Positions 1-10,919 of a stretch of 64,000 bases of DNA are shown one piece after another. The translations under genes and the position numbers were made by a program. The notes below the pieces were generated by a model, which saw only the letters and a program-made list of their open reading frames with translations, was not told the origin of the DNA and made no database searches. Position 1 is the stretch's first letter, and every line of letters starts with the position of its first letter. Source of the stretch: DASYAE01 sp036501535 (GTDB lineage Bacteria; Actinomycetota; Actinomycetes; Streptomycetales; Catenulisporaceae). The DNA lies in contig DASYAE010000082.1 in assembly GCA_036501535.1 (NCBI GenBank), forward strand, positions 17,917-81,916, given 5' to 3'.

Positions 1-30
1 CGGACCTCCCGACCCGCCCGCCCGGCTGGG

Positions 31-2994
31 CTACACGTTGATGACCGGGACGCCGCCTGCCGCGCTGCCCAGCAGGGTCAGCGCGACGGTCCCCGGTCCT
101 GCCGGCGTCGTCCCGTCGGCGAGCACGGCCAGCGCGAGCGTGTTCGCGGCGTCAGCCCGCAGGATGCCGTTGGGCAGCACGAAGGTGTGCTGCGGTCCGA
201 CGTCGTTGATGTACTGCCCGAGATTCCAGCCGTTGAGGAAGATCTGCACCCGGTAGGCCCGGGTCGCGTCGTCGGTCAGGGTGAGGCCGACCGAGGCGTC
301 GACGCCGCGCGGCGGCTTGTACGTGAAGCTCGTGCGATACCAGCGCACACCCTGGAAGGTGTCGGAGTCCGGCAGGGATGTTCCCGCCCACCTCCGGTCC
401 GAGAAGGTCGGCAGGTGCCAGCCGTGGCGCTCGCCGTAGAGGCCGCCGGTGTTCAGCGGGCCGCGGATCCGGTCGGCGCTCGGGTCGCCGCCCTGGATAA
501 GCCAACTGAGCGACGGCGTCGCCCCGGCGAAGGTGACGCTCGTCAGCCCGCGCGCGGCCTTCTGCGCGTCGTTCGCCCCGCCGTCTTCGCTGTGCCCCAT
601 GGGCCGGATGAGAACGGAAAGCAAGTGGGTGTCGTCGCCGCTCAGGCCGGACGGGACGGCGAAGGTCGCGGTCGCCGTCCACGTCTGGACACTGACCTGC
701 GACAGGTTCGGCACCGGCTGCCGGTGCGTGCCCAGCGGCTCGCCGTCGAGCCAGGCCATCAGCATGCCCTGGGTGCCGGACGAGTACGACAGGTTGATCG
801 CGGTCGCGCCGGACGTGCCGGTGTAGTGCCCGCGGTACCAGATGTCACCGTAGTGGAAGCCGTAGTCGTCGGCGAACAGGACCGGCTGGCCGGACGGCAC
901 CGGCGTGGTGCTGGCCGAGGAGGTCTTGTTCGCCGGGGTCCAGCCGGAGTCGTCGAACCCTGGCGCGGACTCCGGGCTCTCCGCCGCGAAGCGCCACGAG
1001 CTGAGCGCCGGCAGCGTCACGCTCGGCGGACCGGCCAGCTGGGAGGACTTCAGCAGGCTGCCCGAGGGCGTCCGCCTGGCCGCCACCGGAGCGCCGTTCC
1101 ACGTCAGTGACCTGATGCCGGCCGAAGCCCAGACCTCCAGGTCGCTCGCGGCGGCGGTGTCGCCGGCCAGCTGTACGCCCGAACGCGAGCTTCGGGCGGC
1201 GCGCAGGAGAGCCGGTCCGCGGACCAGCACCGGTCCCGCCGCGGTCGGCTGCCGCCACAGGGTCGCGCTCGCCGCGTCGTCGGCCAGCAGGAGTAGCAGC
1301 GGGGCCGCCGCATCGCCGAAGTCGATCAGGACCCTGGTGATGCCGGAGAGCGTCGCGTTGATGCGCAGCATTCCTGCGGACGAGTCGTATGCCGAGGTGG
1401 CGGTGCCTTCGAGCATGGTCACGGCGGGCGTGGACGACGTTGCCAGCGCGGTTTCGACGGGGTCGCCGGTACGGCCCACGAGCACGCCGATGTCCCGGCT
1501 TCCGATCGTGGCCTGATACATCGGCTGCGCGGTGGTGTAGAGCAGGGTCCGGCTTCCGAGTTTGATCCCGGTGGCCAGGACCTTCATGTCCTTGCCGGGG
1601 AACTGCATGCCGCCCGACGCGGGCACGGTCAGCGTCCCGGCGCTTGTGGTGACCGGCAGCGTGACCGACGAGACCGTGCTGCTGGAGTCGTTGCGCAGGA
1701 AGTAGACGTGCGCGCCGGTGTCCGGGTTGGCCAGGTGGTAGACCTTGATGCTGCTTGCGGAGGCGGAGACCGCCGGCGCCGCGTCCAGCATGCCGAGGTC
1801 GGGCACCGACTCGAGCATCAGTCCGATCTGCTTCATCGGCACCAGCTTCGAGGTCTGGTTCCTGGCCTCGTCCAGTGCCGCGCCGTAGTCGTACGAGGTG
1901 TACACCACCGGCGCGGGCAGCCAGCCCCACGAGGTGCCGCCGAAGGTCATGTACACGTTGTGGATCTTGATGCCATTGGCCAGGTTGGTCAGGTAGAAGC
2001 GGCGTTCGTACACCGCGTCGCGGGAGGAGCGGGCGCCGGCGTAGCCCTGCCCGGGGAACTCCGCGCCGCCCCAGGGGTCGAACCAGCCGCCGCCGTATTC
2101 GGCCTCGAACCCGGGCGTGTTCGGGCTGGCCGTCGAACCGCCGGTCTTCCCGCCCGAGCCGAAGTAGCCCCAGTCCGGCGGCGTGCTCGTCGGCGACGGA
2201 TAGCCGTCGAAGGCATAGAGGTAGCGGCCTGATTCGCCGTCGGTGTTGAAGCTGCCGGGTACCCAGTCGCCGTTGCGGCCCTTGTCGTTGTGGAACAGGG
2301 GCACGGTGATCCCGTCCGCGCGCACCTTCGCGTACAGATGCGCCATGTACGCCGCGCCGACCCCGTCGCCCAGGTGCGAGGCGTATTCGTTCTCCAGCTG
2401 GTAGAACAGCACCGTGCCGCCGCCGTCGGTGTACTGATGCCGCGCGATGACCGCGTCGACGGCGGTCAGCCACTCGTCCACGTACCCGAGATACGTGGCG
2501 TTGTTCGTGCGCGCAGTCCCGCTGGTCGCGGTCAGCCAGCCGGGGAACCCGCCCGCGTCCACCTCCGCGTTGATGTACGGGCCCGGACGCACCGTGACGA
2601 AGAGTCCTGCCTGCGCCGCCGCCGTCAGAAACCGCCCCAGGTCCCGCACCCCGGTGAAGTCGTACACGCCCGGCGCGGGGCTGTGATAGCTCCAGTTCAC
2701 GTAGATGCTCACCGTGTTGTAGCCGTTGGCGCGCAGCTTCTGCAGCACGTCGGTCCACAGCGACGGGCTCGGCAGCCGGAACGGGTGCATCTCGCCCGAC
2801 CACACGGCCGTCCTGCCGCCGTCGATGATCAGCGAGTACTTGTCGAAGGAGACGGTGTGCGAGGCGGCGTGCGCGTGCGCCGGCGTCGGCGCGCTCTGCG
2901 GCAGTATCAGCCCGCTGCGCCCCGACGGCACGGCGAGCGAGGCGGCTGCTCCGGCGGCGAGCGCGGTGAATGATCTGCGGTCCATCTCCGGCAT
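31..2994 (-). CDS. Tat-exported GH35 beta-galactosidase-like glycoside hydrolase
   Basis: Predicted 987-residue secreted beta-galactosidase of glycoside hydrolase family 35, acting outside the cell on terminal beta-galactosides. The N-terminus has a twin-arginine signal (DRRSFTALAAGAAASLA). The TIM barrel starts near residue 50. QLENEY near residue 200 fits the GH35 acid/base glutamate, and EAEYGGGW near residue 299 fits the nucleophile region. The C-terminal half (residues ~550-980) is beta-rich and resembles the jelly-roll domains that follow GH35 barrels. The reading frame stays open a further kilobase upstream, but the ATG at 2994 is chosen because AGGAG lies 5 bases before it and the Tat signal follows directly. 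It is divergent from a ParB-like regulator. The fold call is firm; the true sugar substrate is not shown by sequence. Confidence 0.9.
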   Translation of the reverse strand: MPEMDRRSFTALAAGAAASLAVPSGRSGLILPQSAPTPAHAHAASHTVSFDKYSLIIDGGRTAVWSGEMHPFRLPSPSLWTDVLQKLRANGYNTVSIYVNWSYHSPAPGVYDFTGVRDLGRFLTAAAQAGLFVTVRPGPYINAEVDAGGFPGWLTATSGTARTNNATYLGYVDEWLTAVDAVIARHQYTDGGGTVLFYQLENEYASHLGDGVGAAYMAHLYAKVRADGITVPLFHNDKGRNGDWVPGSFNTDGESGRYLYAFDGYPSPTSTPPDWGYFGSGGKTGGSTASPNTPGFEAEYGGGWFDPWGGAEFPGQGYAGARSSRDAVYERRFYLTNLANGIKIHNVYMTFGGTSWGWLPAPVVYTSYDYGAALDEARNQTSKLVPMKQIGLMLESVPDLGMLDAAPAVSASASSIKVYHLANPDTGAHVYFLRNDSSSTVSSVTLPVTTSAGTLTVPASGGMQFPGKDMKVLATGIKLGSRTLLYTTAQPMYQATIGSRDIGVLVGRTGDPVETALATSSTPAVTMLEGTATSAYDSSAGMLRINATLSGITRVLIDFGDAAAPLLLLLADDAASATLWRQPTAAGPVLVRGPALLRAARSSRSGVQLAGDTAAASDLEVWASAGIRSLTWNGAPVAARRTPSGSLLKSSQLAGPPSVTLPALSSWRFAAESPESAPGFDDSGWTPANKTSSASTTPVPSGQPVLFADDYGFHYGDIWYRGHYTGTSGATAINLSYSSGTQGMLMAWLDGEPLGTHRQPVPNLSQVSVQTWTATATFAVPSGLSGDDTHLLSVLIRPMGHSEDGGANDAQKAARGLTSVTFAGATPSLSWLIQGGDPSADRIRGPLNTGGLYGERHGWHLPTFSDRRWAGTSLPDSDTFQGVRWYRTSFTYKPPRGVDASVGLTLTDDATRAYRVQIFLNGWNLGQYINDVGPQHTFVLPNGILRADAANTLALAVLADGTTPAGPGTVALTLLGSAAGGVPVINV

Positions 2995-3321
2995 GGTGAC
3001 TCCTGCTTGCGGGTGACGCTGTGCGCCTGTGTCGTGGCGCGGCAGGGTGCCGCGCCCGGGGTCAGCGGACGTAGGCGGCCGGTGACAGTTGCCGGACCCG
3101 GATGCCCTGGACCGCCGGAGCAGCCGCCTGGAGCGCACGATACTGCGAGAAGTGGGTCTTGTCGGTCGTGCCGTCGACCAAGATCTGTTCGATTCTCGAG
3201 ACCGGCACGGTGTCGTCGGCCCGTGTGACGCGGTTGTGACACGGACGCCACCGCCGCTTCCCACACTGACCGTGGCGTGCGAACGTCCCGGCGGTCGGGG
3301 GCGGATCAGGGGGAGGGACCG
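2995..3321. promoter_or_regulatory. Divergent intergenic region with small palindromes
   Basis: This 327-base stretch separates the beta-galactosidase (leftward) from the ParB-like regulator (rightward) and must hold both promoters. I see a 9-bp perfect inverted repeat with a 3-base spacer at 3036-3056 (arms GGCGCGGCA/TGCCGCGCC), and 6-bp arms CCGTGT/ACACGG at 3221-3244. Either could be a regulator site or an mRNA hairpin. No convincing -10/-35 pair was picked by eye. Confidence 0.4.
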
Positions 3322-4293
3322 TTGACCAGCGCGGAACTCGATATCAGTGTGCTGCCTATCGGGGAGGTGGCCACCGACATGGTGCTGCCCGGCTTCTCGC
3401 CGCGGCTGGACGGCCAGAGCGAGGCGAACGTCGAACTGCTCTGCGCGACCGGCCGCGCGCTGCCGCCGATCCTGCTCCACCGGCCGACGAACCGGGTGAT
3501 CGACGGGATGCACCGGCTGCTGGCCGCGCGGCGCCGCGGACAGGAGACGATCGCGGCCCGCTATGTCGACGGCGACGAAGCCAGCGCGTTCGTGCTCGCC
3601 GTGAGCGCGAACGTGGCGCACGGGCTCCCGCTGCCGCTCAGGGACCGCAAGGTCGCGGCCGCGCGCATCCTGGGCAGCCACGCGCACTGGTCGAATCGGC
3701 GGATCGCGCTCGCGGCGGGGCTGTCCGACAAGACGGTCGCCGCGATCCGCGCGCGCATCGATCCGCGCGGGCCGGACGGCGCCGGCCGGCGGGTCGGGCT
3801 GGACGAGCGGGCCAGGCCGGTCGACGGCGGCGGCCGCAGAAGCGAGGTGGCGCGCCTGCTCGCGCAGGAGCCGGGATCCTCGCTGCGCCGGATCGCGGCG
3901 CGCGCCGGCGTCTCGCCGGAGACCGTCCGCTCGGTGAAGGCCGCGCTGGGCAGGGAGACCGAGAACGGGACGTCGGTGATGCCGCCGGTGCCGCAGCGTC
4001 GGGCCGGCGGGGGCGGCGTGCTGCGCGACCCGCGCCGGTGGCTGCACCTGCTCGTCCAGGACCCGGCGCTGCGCTCGAGCGATACCGGCAGGCTGCTGCT
4101 ACGGCTGCTGAGCGCTTACCCGGTGCTGGTGCGGGAGGCCGACCGACTCGTCGGGGCCGTTCCGCCGCACGCGCTGGCCGATCTCCATCGGCTGGCCGCG
4201 GCACACGCCGAGGCCTGGCGCGAGCTGGCCGATCGGGCTGCGGCGCGGGTGAATCAGGGCCTCGAGAGCGCCGGCGGATCCTCGGCCGCATGA
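3322..4293 (+). CDS. ParB-domain (StrR-like) transcriptional regulator
   Basis: A 323-residue DNA-binding protein. The N-terminal ~90 residues match the ParB/Srx-like fold: an LPIGEV opening, a PPILLHRPTNRVIDGMH stretch, then a helical part with LPLRDRKVAAARIL. Two helix-turn-helix-like stretches follow, SNRRIALAAGLSDKTVAAI near residue 130 and LRRIAARAGVSPETVRSV near residue 195. This is the architecture of StrR-type pathway regulators rather than a plasmid partition protein, and no ParA neighbour is present. The TTG at 3322 is preferred over the GTG at 3277 because GGGGGAGGG lies just before it. It is divergent from the beta-galactosidase, so local control of that gene is a reasonable guess. 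Its true target is unknown. Confidence 0.75.
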   Translation: MTSAELDISVLPIGEVATDMVLPGFSPRLDGQSEANVELLCATGRALPPILLHRPTNRVIDGMHRLLAARRRGQETIAARYVDGDEASAFVLAVSANVAHGLPLPLRDRKVAAARILGSHAHWSNRRIALAAGLSDKTVAAIRARIDPRGPDGAGRRVGLDERARPVDGGGRRSEVARLLAQEPGSSLRRIAARAGVSPETVRSVKAALGRETENGTSVMPPVPQRRAGGGGVLRDPRRWLHLLVQDPALRSSDTGRLLLRLLSAYPVLVREADRLVGAVPPHALADLHRLAAAHAEAWRELADRAAARVNQGLESAGGSSAA

Positions 4294-4364
4294 CCCTGAT
4301 GTGTCCAGCTGCGGAAGTCACGCAGTCGGGCGGGGGACACGGCCGAGAGGGAGCGGAGGTAAGC

Positions 4365-4402
4365 GGCTGTCGAGCCCGCCGACGGTGGCGGGCTCGACAG
4401 CC
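4365..4402. terminator. Bidirectional terminator hairpin
   Basis: A perfect 16-bp stem with a 6-base loop (GACGGT) lies between the converging regulator and PKD-repeat genes. The 5' arm is 4365-4380 and the 3' arm 4387-4402. There is no T-tract, as is usual in high-GC actinomycetes. Position and symmetry support transcription termination from both sides. Confidence 0.85.
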
Positions 4403-4417
4403 GGGCGGGCCGGTGAA

Positions 4418-5837
4418 TCAGTGGTTTGAAAAGTATCCGTACTCGTCGACCGTGAAGTTCACCGTGCCGGCACTGTCGTTGTAGACGTAGATTCCCGTGG
4501 GGCTCGGCGCGATGTAGACGAAGTTCGCGATGCTCTCCCCGACGAGCCAGTTCATCTCGCTGGTGGCGGGCAGCGGGCTGTCGGCCGGGTAGACGATCGC
4601 GGCGCCGTTCGCGGACGGCGCGATCGCCGTCACGGTGAGGGAGTAGGCGGTCGCGTCGCCGGCCGAGGACGTGAGCTGGTCGTCCTGGGCGGCGCAGTCG
4701 GCACACACGGTACCGGCCGGCAGCGTCCGGGTGTCGAGGCTGCGCGTGGGGGCCACCGGCAGGTAGCTGCTCGCGCCGTCCGCCGAGAAGTACCCGGTGA
4801 CGTCGGCGACGACGTTCGTGGTGCCGCCGCTCTCGTTGTCGATGTCGATCTTCCCGTCCGCGCCGACCGGGACGACCGCGTAGTTGGCCGTGTCCACGCC
4901 CGCGCGGTAATCGAGGCTGCTGCTCGCGGGGAGGGCGCCGCCGTCCGGGTACGCGGTCAGGTCGCCGATCTTCGTCTCGCCGGTGGCGGTGAGGTTCAGC
5001 GCCACCGCGGTGATGCCGCCAGGCGGCAGGGCGCCGCCGTCGGCTCCCGCGATGGTGAGGGTGAGCGCCGCATTGGACCCGAGCGCGCCCTTGTGGCCGC
5101 CGGTGGTGGTCCGGGTGTCGAGCACCCGCGCGGGAGCGAGCGGGGTGAATCCGCTGGCTGAGGTCCTGGTGTAGTAGCCGGTCACGTCGCCGACGACGTC
5201 GACGGTGCCCTTCGCGTTGTTGTAGAGGTCGATGTAGCCGTCGGAGCCGACGGCCATGGTGACCAGCGCCGAGGTCGGCCCGTTGCTGGAGAAGTAGTTG
5301 AGGTTGCTGGTGGCGGGCAGGGACTGGCCGTCCGGATAGGCGACGATGACGCCGTTGGCGCTCTGGTCCACGACCGTGATGTTGACGACCACGGCGGTCA
5401 CGCCGGCCGGGATCGAGCCGTTGCCGGCGATCTCGAGTTTGAGGGTGCCGCCGGCCTTGGCGGGGGCGACGGTTCCGCCCTGGCCGAGGCCGGAGCGGGT
5501 GTCGAGAACGCGGGCGGGACCGTAGGGCGTGAAGTCTGAGCCGCTCGTCGTCACGGTCGTCGTGACGCTGGCGGAGTTGCCCGCGGCGTCGGCGACCGTG
5601 AGCGTGACCGTGTAGGTTCCGGCGCGCGCGTACGTGTACGCGGCCGTCCCGGTGGTATCGGTCACCGCCGCGCTGCCGTCTCCGTAGTCGAAGGTGTAGC
5701 CGGTGATCGTGGAGGACGTGTCGGTACTGGCGGTGCACATGCGGGCCGGATCGCGCCTGGGCCTGGGCTGCGCCGGCGCCGAGCGTCAATGCGAGTGCGG
5801 TGCCGCCCGAGAGGGCGGCGAGCGAGAGTCTGGACAC
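4418..5837 (-). pseudogene. Secreted PKD-domain/beta-repeat protein, frame-disrupted near its N-terminus
   Basis: The 440-codon open frame 4418-5740 encodes an extracellular protein. It has a PKD-like domain (TGYTFDYGDGSAA ... AYTYARAGTYTVTLTVAD) and then three copies of a ~110-residue beta-rich unit, each opening with a PARVLDTR or TRSLDTR motif and ending near DVTGYY or EYGYFSNH. That frame has no signal peptide. One appears directly upstream in another frame: GTG at 5837, VSRLSLAALSGGTALALTLG then AGAAQAQA. The frame has to change near 5745-5760. The first strand of the PKD fold is also missing, so the scar looks like a short deletion rather than a one-base slip. Function is unknown; surface adhesion or binding is only a guess. 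An assembly error is the main alternative to a real pseudogene. Confidence 0.65.
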
Positions 5838-5934
5838 GTGCGGATGCTCCGATCTCTGGGTGCGTGGTTGTGTCCGTCCGTGCATCCGGGCCGCCCCCGT
5901 TCGGCCGGCCCGGATGCACGGAAGCCGTGACGGT

Positions 5935-6561
5935 TCAGGGCGTGGGCGTGCCGGTGCGTGTGGCAGTGCCCTGCGTCAGGGCGGTGCTCTGCTGCACAGC
6001 CGACGTGACCAGGGAGTCGATCTGACCGGTCACCGCGGCAGCGGTGGTCGTGCCGACGGCGGTGACATTCGGCGCTGTGGTGGCCGGTGTGTCGACGACG
6101 ATGAATCGGGTGCGCGGCAGGGCTCCCGCGCGGTCCTCGGCGCCCTGGCCGGGGACGGCTCCGTCGGTGAGGATCAGCGAGCAGCCGCGCAGCGCGAGCG
6201 CGGTGATGTAGGCGTCTGCGTTCGCCGCGGTCTGCGGCCCCTGCAGCGGAACGTAGCTGATCTGCGCGCGGGTTGCGGCCGAGGCGGCCTGCAGGCCGGA
6301 CCACACCGGGGCGGCGCCCGCGTCCTCGATCCCGCCGGGACCGGTGAGGAGGCACGCGGTGAAACCGAGATAGACCCGCGCGCGAGCCGGGGCCGTCTGG
6401 ACGGGCGTCACGGCGGCGGCGTGCGGCCGCGGCCAGGCGAGGAGCGCGCCGGCGACGAGGGCCGCCGCGCCGAGCACGGCGCCGAGGACGAGCCGTCGGC
6501 GGCGCCCGGCCGATCGCAGGAGCCCGCCCGCTGGACCGCCCACTGGAACCCCCGCCCCCAC
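5935..6561 (-). CDS. Membrane-anchored protein with a BMP/periplasmic-binding-like domain
   Basis: A 208-residue protein with a basic N-terminus, one membrane helix (VLGAVLGAAALVAGALLAW, residues ~24-42), then an exported domain. The exported part has alternating strands and helices (ARVYLGFTACLLTGPGG; GCSLILTDGA; RTRFIVVDTPA; PNVTAVGTT) and resembles one lobe of basic-membrane-protein-type substrate-binding proteins. It is too short for a complete two-lobe binding protein. The start is a GTG, with another GTG 18 bases downstream as an alternative. It stands divergent from the RHS gene and upstream of the PKD protein on the same strand. Function is not known. Confidence 0.6.
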   Translation of the reverse strand: MGAGVPVGGPAGGLLRSAGRRRRLVLGAVLGAAALVAGALLAWPRPHAAAVTPVQTAPARARVYLGFTACLLTGPGGIEDAGAAPVWSGLQAASAATRAQISYVPLQGPQTAANADAYITALALRGCSLILTDGAVPGQGAEDRAGALPRTRFIVVDTPATTAPNVTAVGTTTAAAVTGQIDSLVTSAVQQSTALTQGTATRTGTPTP

Positions 6562-6712
6562 GCCGAAGTGTGCCGAATTCGGTCGGACGCTAACCGCACC
6601 CGCCGAAGAGCGTCAACGGCTGTCCACCTCGAATCAGTGGCCTTCTAGACAACGCGCGCCGCTGGTAGACCTGCCGCGATTGCGGGTCCGCACTTTTCGA
6701 GGGAGTCGACGG

Positions 6713-9700
6713 ATGGCGCGTGGGCGGGGACGTGGACGACGGCAGCGGCGGGTGTGGACGCGGCGGCGGCTACAGGCGGCCGCCGCGCTGGTGTTCCTCT
6801 TCATGGTGCTGACAGCGGCGACGCAGTCTGCGAACGCCGGGCAGCTGACGCCGGGCCGCTCGCCGGTCTCGATCGGGGCGCAGGCGCTCGCCTCCCTCAT
6901 GCGGCATGCGCGGAACTGGGTGGACCCGGTCTCGGCGTCGCTGCCGAGCCAGCAGCGCGGGACCGGCACCGGCGCCCACGACACGCACGCGGACGCAGGC
7001 GTCGGACATGCGCCGGGCATTGGCGCGGGCCAGTCGCCGCTGGACACCCCGCACGGCCCGCGGGTGGCCGGCGGGCAGTCGGCGACCGCGGCGAAGGGCT
7101 TCGACCCCAAGACGTCCACCCGCCTGCCGGCGAAATCGAGCGCGTACGCCACCTGGTGGCAGAACACCGACGGGTCACAGACCGAGCAGATCTCTGATTC
7201 GGTGGTCAACTACCGGGACTCCTCGGGCGGCTGGCAGCCGATCGACACGACGCTGGTACGCGGGTCCGACGGTCGGTGGGGCGTCACGGCGGCCGGATAC
7301 GGGCTCTCCCTCGCCCCCGGGTCGTCCCGCTCGTCCGCGCCCGGTGCGGGTTCCGCGGCGGCGGGCTCCGCCGGGACGCTGGCGACGCTGACGACCGGCG
7401 CCGGGCAGAGCGTCTCGTGGTCGCTCGCGGGAGCCGCGCCGGTGGCCGTGACCGCTTCCGGCGATGCGCTGACCTACCCCTCGATCCTGCCTGCCACGAA
7501 CCTCGTGCTCGCCGCCGGTCCCTCCGGGGTCAAGGAGTCCCTGGTGCTGACCTCGGCCGCGGCGGCGCACTCGTGGACCTTCCCGCTGGCACTCAAGGGC
7601 CTGTCACTCGTCCAGACCCCGGCCGGCGTCTGGCAGCTGCAGGACCCGTCCGGGAGCGTCGCCGCCACGCTCGGCACGCCGTTCGCTCTGGACTCTGACA
7701 CGGATTCCGGCAAGGCCGCGGCCGCTCAGACGCGCGACGTGTCGTATTCGCTGGCCACGGTCGACGGCGACGAGCAGCTCACCATGACGCTCTCGGCCGC
7801 GTGGCTCGACGCGCCCGGGCGCGTCTTCCCGGTGACGGTGGACCCGACGATCACGGTCTCGACCGCCGGATCAGGGCTGTCCACCTACGTATCCGCCGCG
7901 CATCCGACCCAGACCAACTCGACCGCCGGCGTGCTCGACGTCGGATACAGCGGCACGGACGCCGACTTCGCGTACGTCAACTTCCCGGCCGCGGCCATCT
8001 CCTCGGACCTGCAGCGCACCGGCTTCCACATCACCTCGGCGCAGCTCGCGGCGTACATGGCCGCCGGCTCGACGAGCGGATCCGAGCCCTTCGACGTGTA
8101 TTCGGTCGGCGAGCCGTGGACGCCCTCCACGTTCGACTACCAGGACGACACGTTCAGCCTCTACCAGAAGCTCGGCACATACGCCGGTTCGGCGAGCGCG
8201 GCCTCCTGCACGGTCCCGAACGAGCCCTCGTCCGGGTCCTGGCTCTACACGCCGTTGTCGGCCTCTGATATGGAGGCGTTCGCGCTCGGCGGACTCCAGT
8301 GGTACGGCGTGATGCTCGCGTCGGACAGCACGACCGACACAGGGGAGTACCGGGTGTTCGGCTCGGCGAGCAACGGCTCGTGCTCGCCGTACATCTCATT
8401 GACGTACACGCCGGACGTGGCGCCCACGGTCTCGACGATGTCGCCGTCGAACGGCCAGGTGGTCCAGACGCTGACCCCGCAGCTGACGGCGACGGGCACC
8501 GACCCGGACGCCTGGCCGGACTCCTCGGTGTCGTACGAGTTCGAGGTCTTCGACGCCTCCGGCGGCGCCGCGATCGCGAAGTCCCCGCTGTTGTCGACCG
8601 GTTCGTGGACCGTGCCGAAGGACACGCTGAAATGGGGCGAGTCGTATCAGTGGACCGTGTGCGTGTGGGACGGGTACGAGTGCGCCGCGCAGACGTTCGA
8701 CTCCTTCCAGACCAACACGCCCGGCCCGGCCCTGACCCAGGATCTCTCGCAGTCGAGCTCCGGCCACGGCTTCGACGTGGCCATCGGGAACTACACCACC
8801 TCCGCCCAGGACGCCGGCATCGCCGGGGTCGGGCCGGAGCTGACCGTGGAGCGCTACTACAACTCGCTCGACACCCGGCGCACCGACGCGTTCGGCCAGG
8901 GCTGGTCCTCGATGGTGGACGCCGACGCGACCCAGGAGCTCGACGCCGCGGGCAACCTGCTGGCCGTCGCGGTGCGCGACCCGGACGGCGCGGTCGCCGT
9001 GTTCGGATACAACCCGAGCGACGGATCGTACTCCCCGCCCGAAGGCCAATTCAGCACACTGCTGCCGACCACCTCCGGCGGCGCAGTAGTCGGATACACC
9101 CTCACCGACAAGTCCGGCACCACGTACACGTACGGCCACGAGACCACCGCGCCGGTGGCCGGCAGCGGCTCCGCGGTCTACACCACGGCCGGCGTGTTCG
9201 GCATCTCTAAGGTCGCCGACGCGGCCGAGCACACGGGCACCTTCGCCTGGGGCGTGACCAACGGCGTGGCCGGCACGCACGTGCTGTCGGAGTCGAACAC
9301 CGTCACCGGCCGCACCCTCTACTTCACCTGGTCCACGCCGTCCGGCGCCGCCGACCCGCACGTCTCGGCCGTGACGACCTCGTACGCGACCAGCGGGAAC
9401 GCCGCCACCGCGCAGTACTGGGGCTATGCGTACTCCGGGGACGAGCTGACCCGGGTGTACGCCCCCGACCCGAACGCGCCCGCGTCGGTACCCGGCACTT
9501 CGACCCCTTACACCGGCTACAGCTACCAGGCCGGGTCGGACTACCAGCAGGCGGTGCTCGACACCTCGCCCTATCAGTACTGGCCGATGGACGACGCGAC
9601 CGGGAACTCCTCGAGCCTGTCGCTGGTCGGCCAGAACATCGGGTCCGGGCGCGCCTACTACACCAGCCTGACCGGCGACACGGCGTACCCGGTCGGCCCG

Positions 9701-10919
9701 ATGGCGAACATCGGCTCCGGGGCGACCGGCGCGGTGTTCAACGGTTCGAACAGCTTCATGACCCTGCCCGCCGGCATGGTGCTCAACGACACGTACATCT
9801 CGGTGGGCCTGTGGTTCAAGACGGCCAAGCCGGGGCCGCTGCTGTGCGAGCAGAACAACACGATCGCTAGCACGCCGACCCAGCAGGCCTGCCCGCTGTA
9901 CATCGGCACGGACGGGAAGCTGCACGCGGGCTGGTACATCGGCTCGACCACGTCGATCGTGAGCCCGAGCGTCGTCGACGACGGCGCCTGGCATTACGCG
10001 CTGCTCTCCGGCCAAGGCAGCACCCAGACGCTCTACCTGAACGGCGCCGCGGTCGGCACGCTCTCCGGGACCATCAACAACCTCGCGATGACCGATGCCT
10101 ACGCGGGCGCGGGCTACAACCTCGGCAACTGGCCGGACACGCCCACCACGAAGGGAAACTGGTACTTCACCGGCTCGATCTCGGATGTCGCGGTGTTCAA
10201 GTCCGCGATCCCGGCCACCGCGGCGGCGAGCCTGTATCAGGTGGCGACGACGCCCGCGGCCTGGCTCACGAAGATCACCCGTCCGCGGGCGGTGAGTCAG
10301 AACACGAACGAGGCTCCGGCCGACGCGATCTCCTACGACACGGTCGACGGCAGGGTCGGCTCGGTGACCGACGGGAACGGGGCGACCTGGACGCTCGGGG
10401 ACCCGACCGTGACGGGCTCGAGCCAGGTGTTCACCGAGGCGGTGATGGGCGACCAGCCCGCGTTCTACTACCGGCTGGGGGACGCGGCACAGTCGACCGA
10501 TGCAGCCGACGAGGTGAACACCGACGCGTGGGCGAACGCGGATCTGACGGCGACGTACAACGCCGTCACTCTCGGAACCACCCCGAACGTATTCGGGGAC
10601 GGATACGCCGCCACGTTCGGCGGCTCGGCCTCAGCACCCTCCTTCGTGCAGCTGCCCTCGGGCCTGATGTCCAGCGCACCGGTGAGCATCGGGCTCTGGT
10701 TCGACGCGGCCTCGGGCGTCAGCGGTCCCCTGTGGAGCGAGCAGAACGGGGACTTCACCAAGAGTCCGAGCACTGCGACGAACGCGCTGTACGTCGGCAC
10801 GAACGGGCACCTGTACGGCTCGTTCTCCATGGACACGACGAGCGCGATCTCCTCGAAGGACAGAGTCGACGACGGCGAGTGGCACTACGCCGTGCTGACC
10901 GCGAGTGCCACGAGTTGCT
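6713..10919 (+). pseudogene. RHS/YD-repeat polymorphic toxin, N-terminal portion (frame broken near 10.91 kb)
   Basis: Start ATG 6713 is chosen because GAGGGAG lies 7 bases before it. The protein has a basic N-terminus and one export/membrane helix (AAAALVFLFMVLTAATQ). A DNRLRE-type beta domain follows (TYVSAAHPTQTNS ... DVYSVGEPWTPSTF). Next comes the RHS-entry region (VERYYNSLDTRRTDAFGQGW, YTLTDKSGTTYTYGHE) and a LamG/concanavalin-like domain (ISVGLWFKTAKPGPLL ... WHYALLSG ... LYLNGAAVG). A second LamG domain breaks off at WHYAVLTAS. After about 10,910 this frame becomes RHS-unlike Arg/Pro-rich sequence and stops at 11,032, while RHS sequence resumes in another frame. An intact gene would make a large secreted toxin filament or delivery shell. 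Confidence 0.75.

Noticed and set aside
3057..4047. Upstream extension of the beta-galactosidase frame
   Set aside because: The frame is open but has no domain content before the Tat signal, and the ribosome binding site sits at 2,994; the extension also overlaps the ParB-like gene on the other strand.
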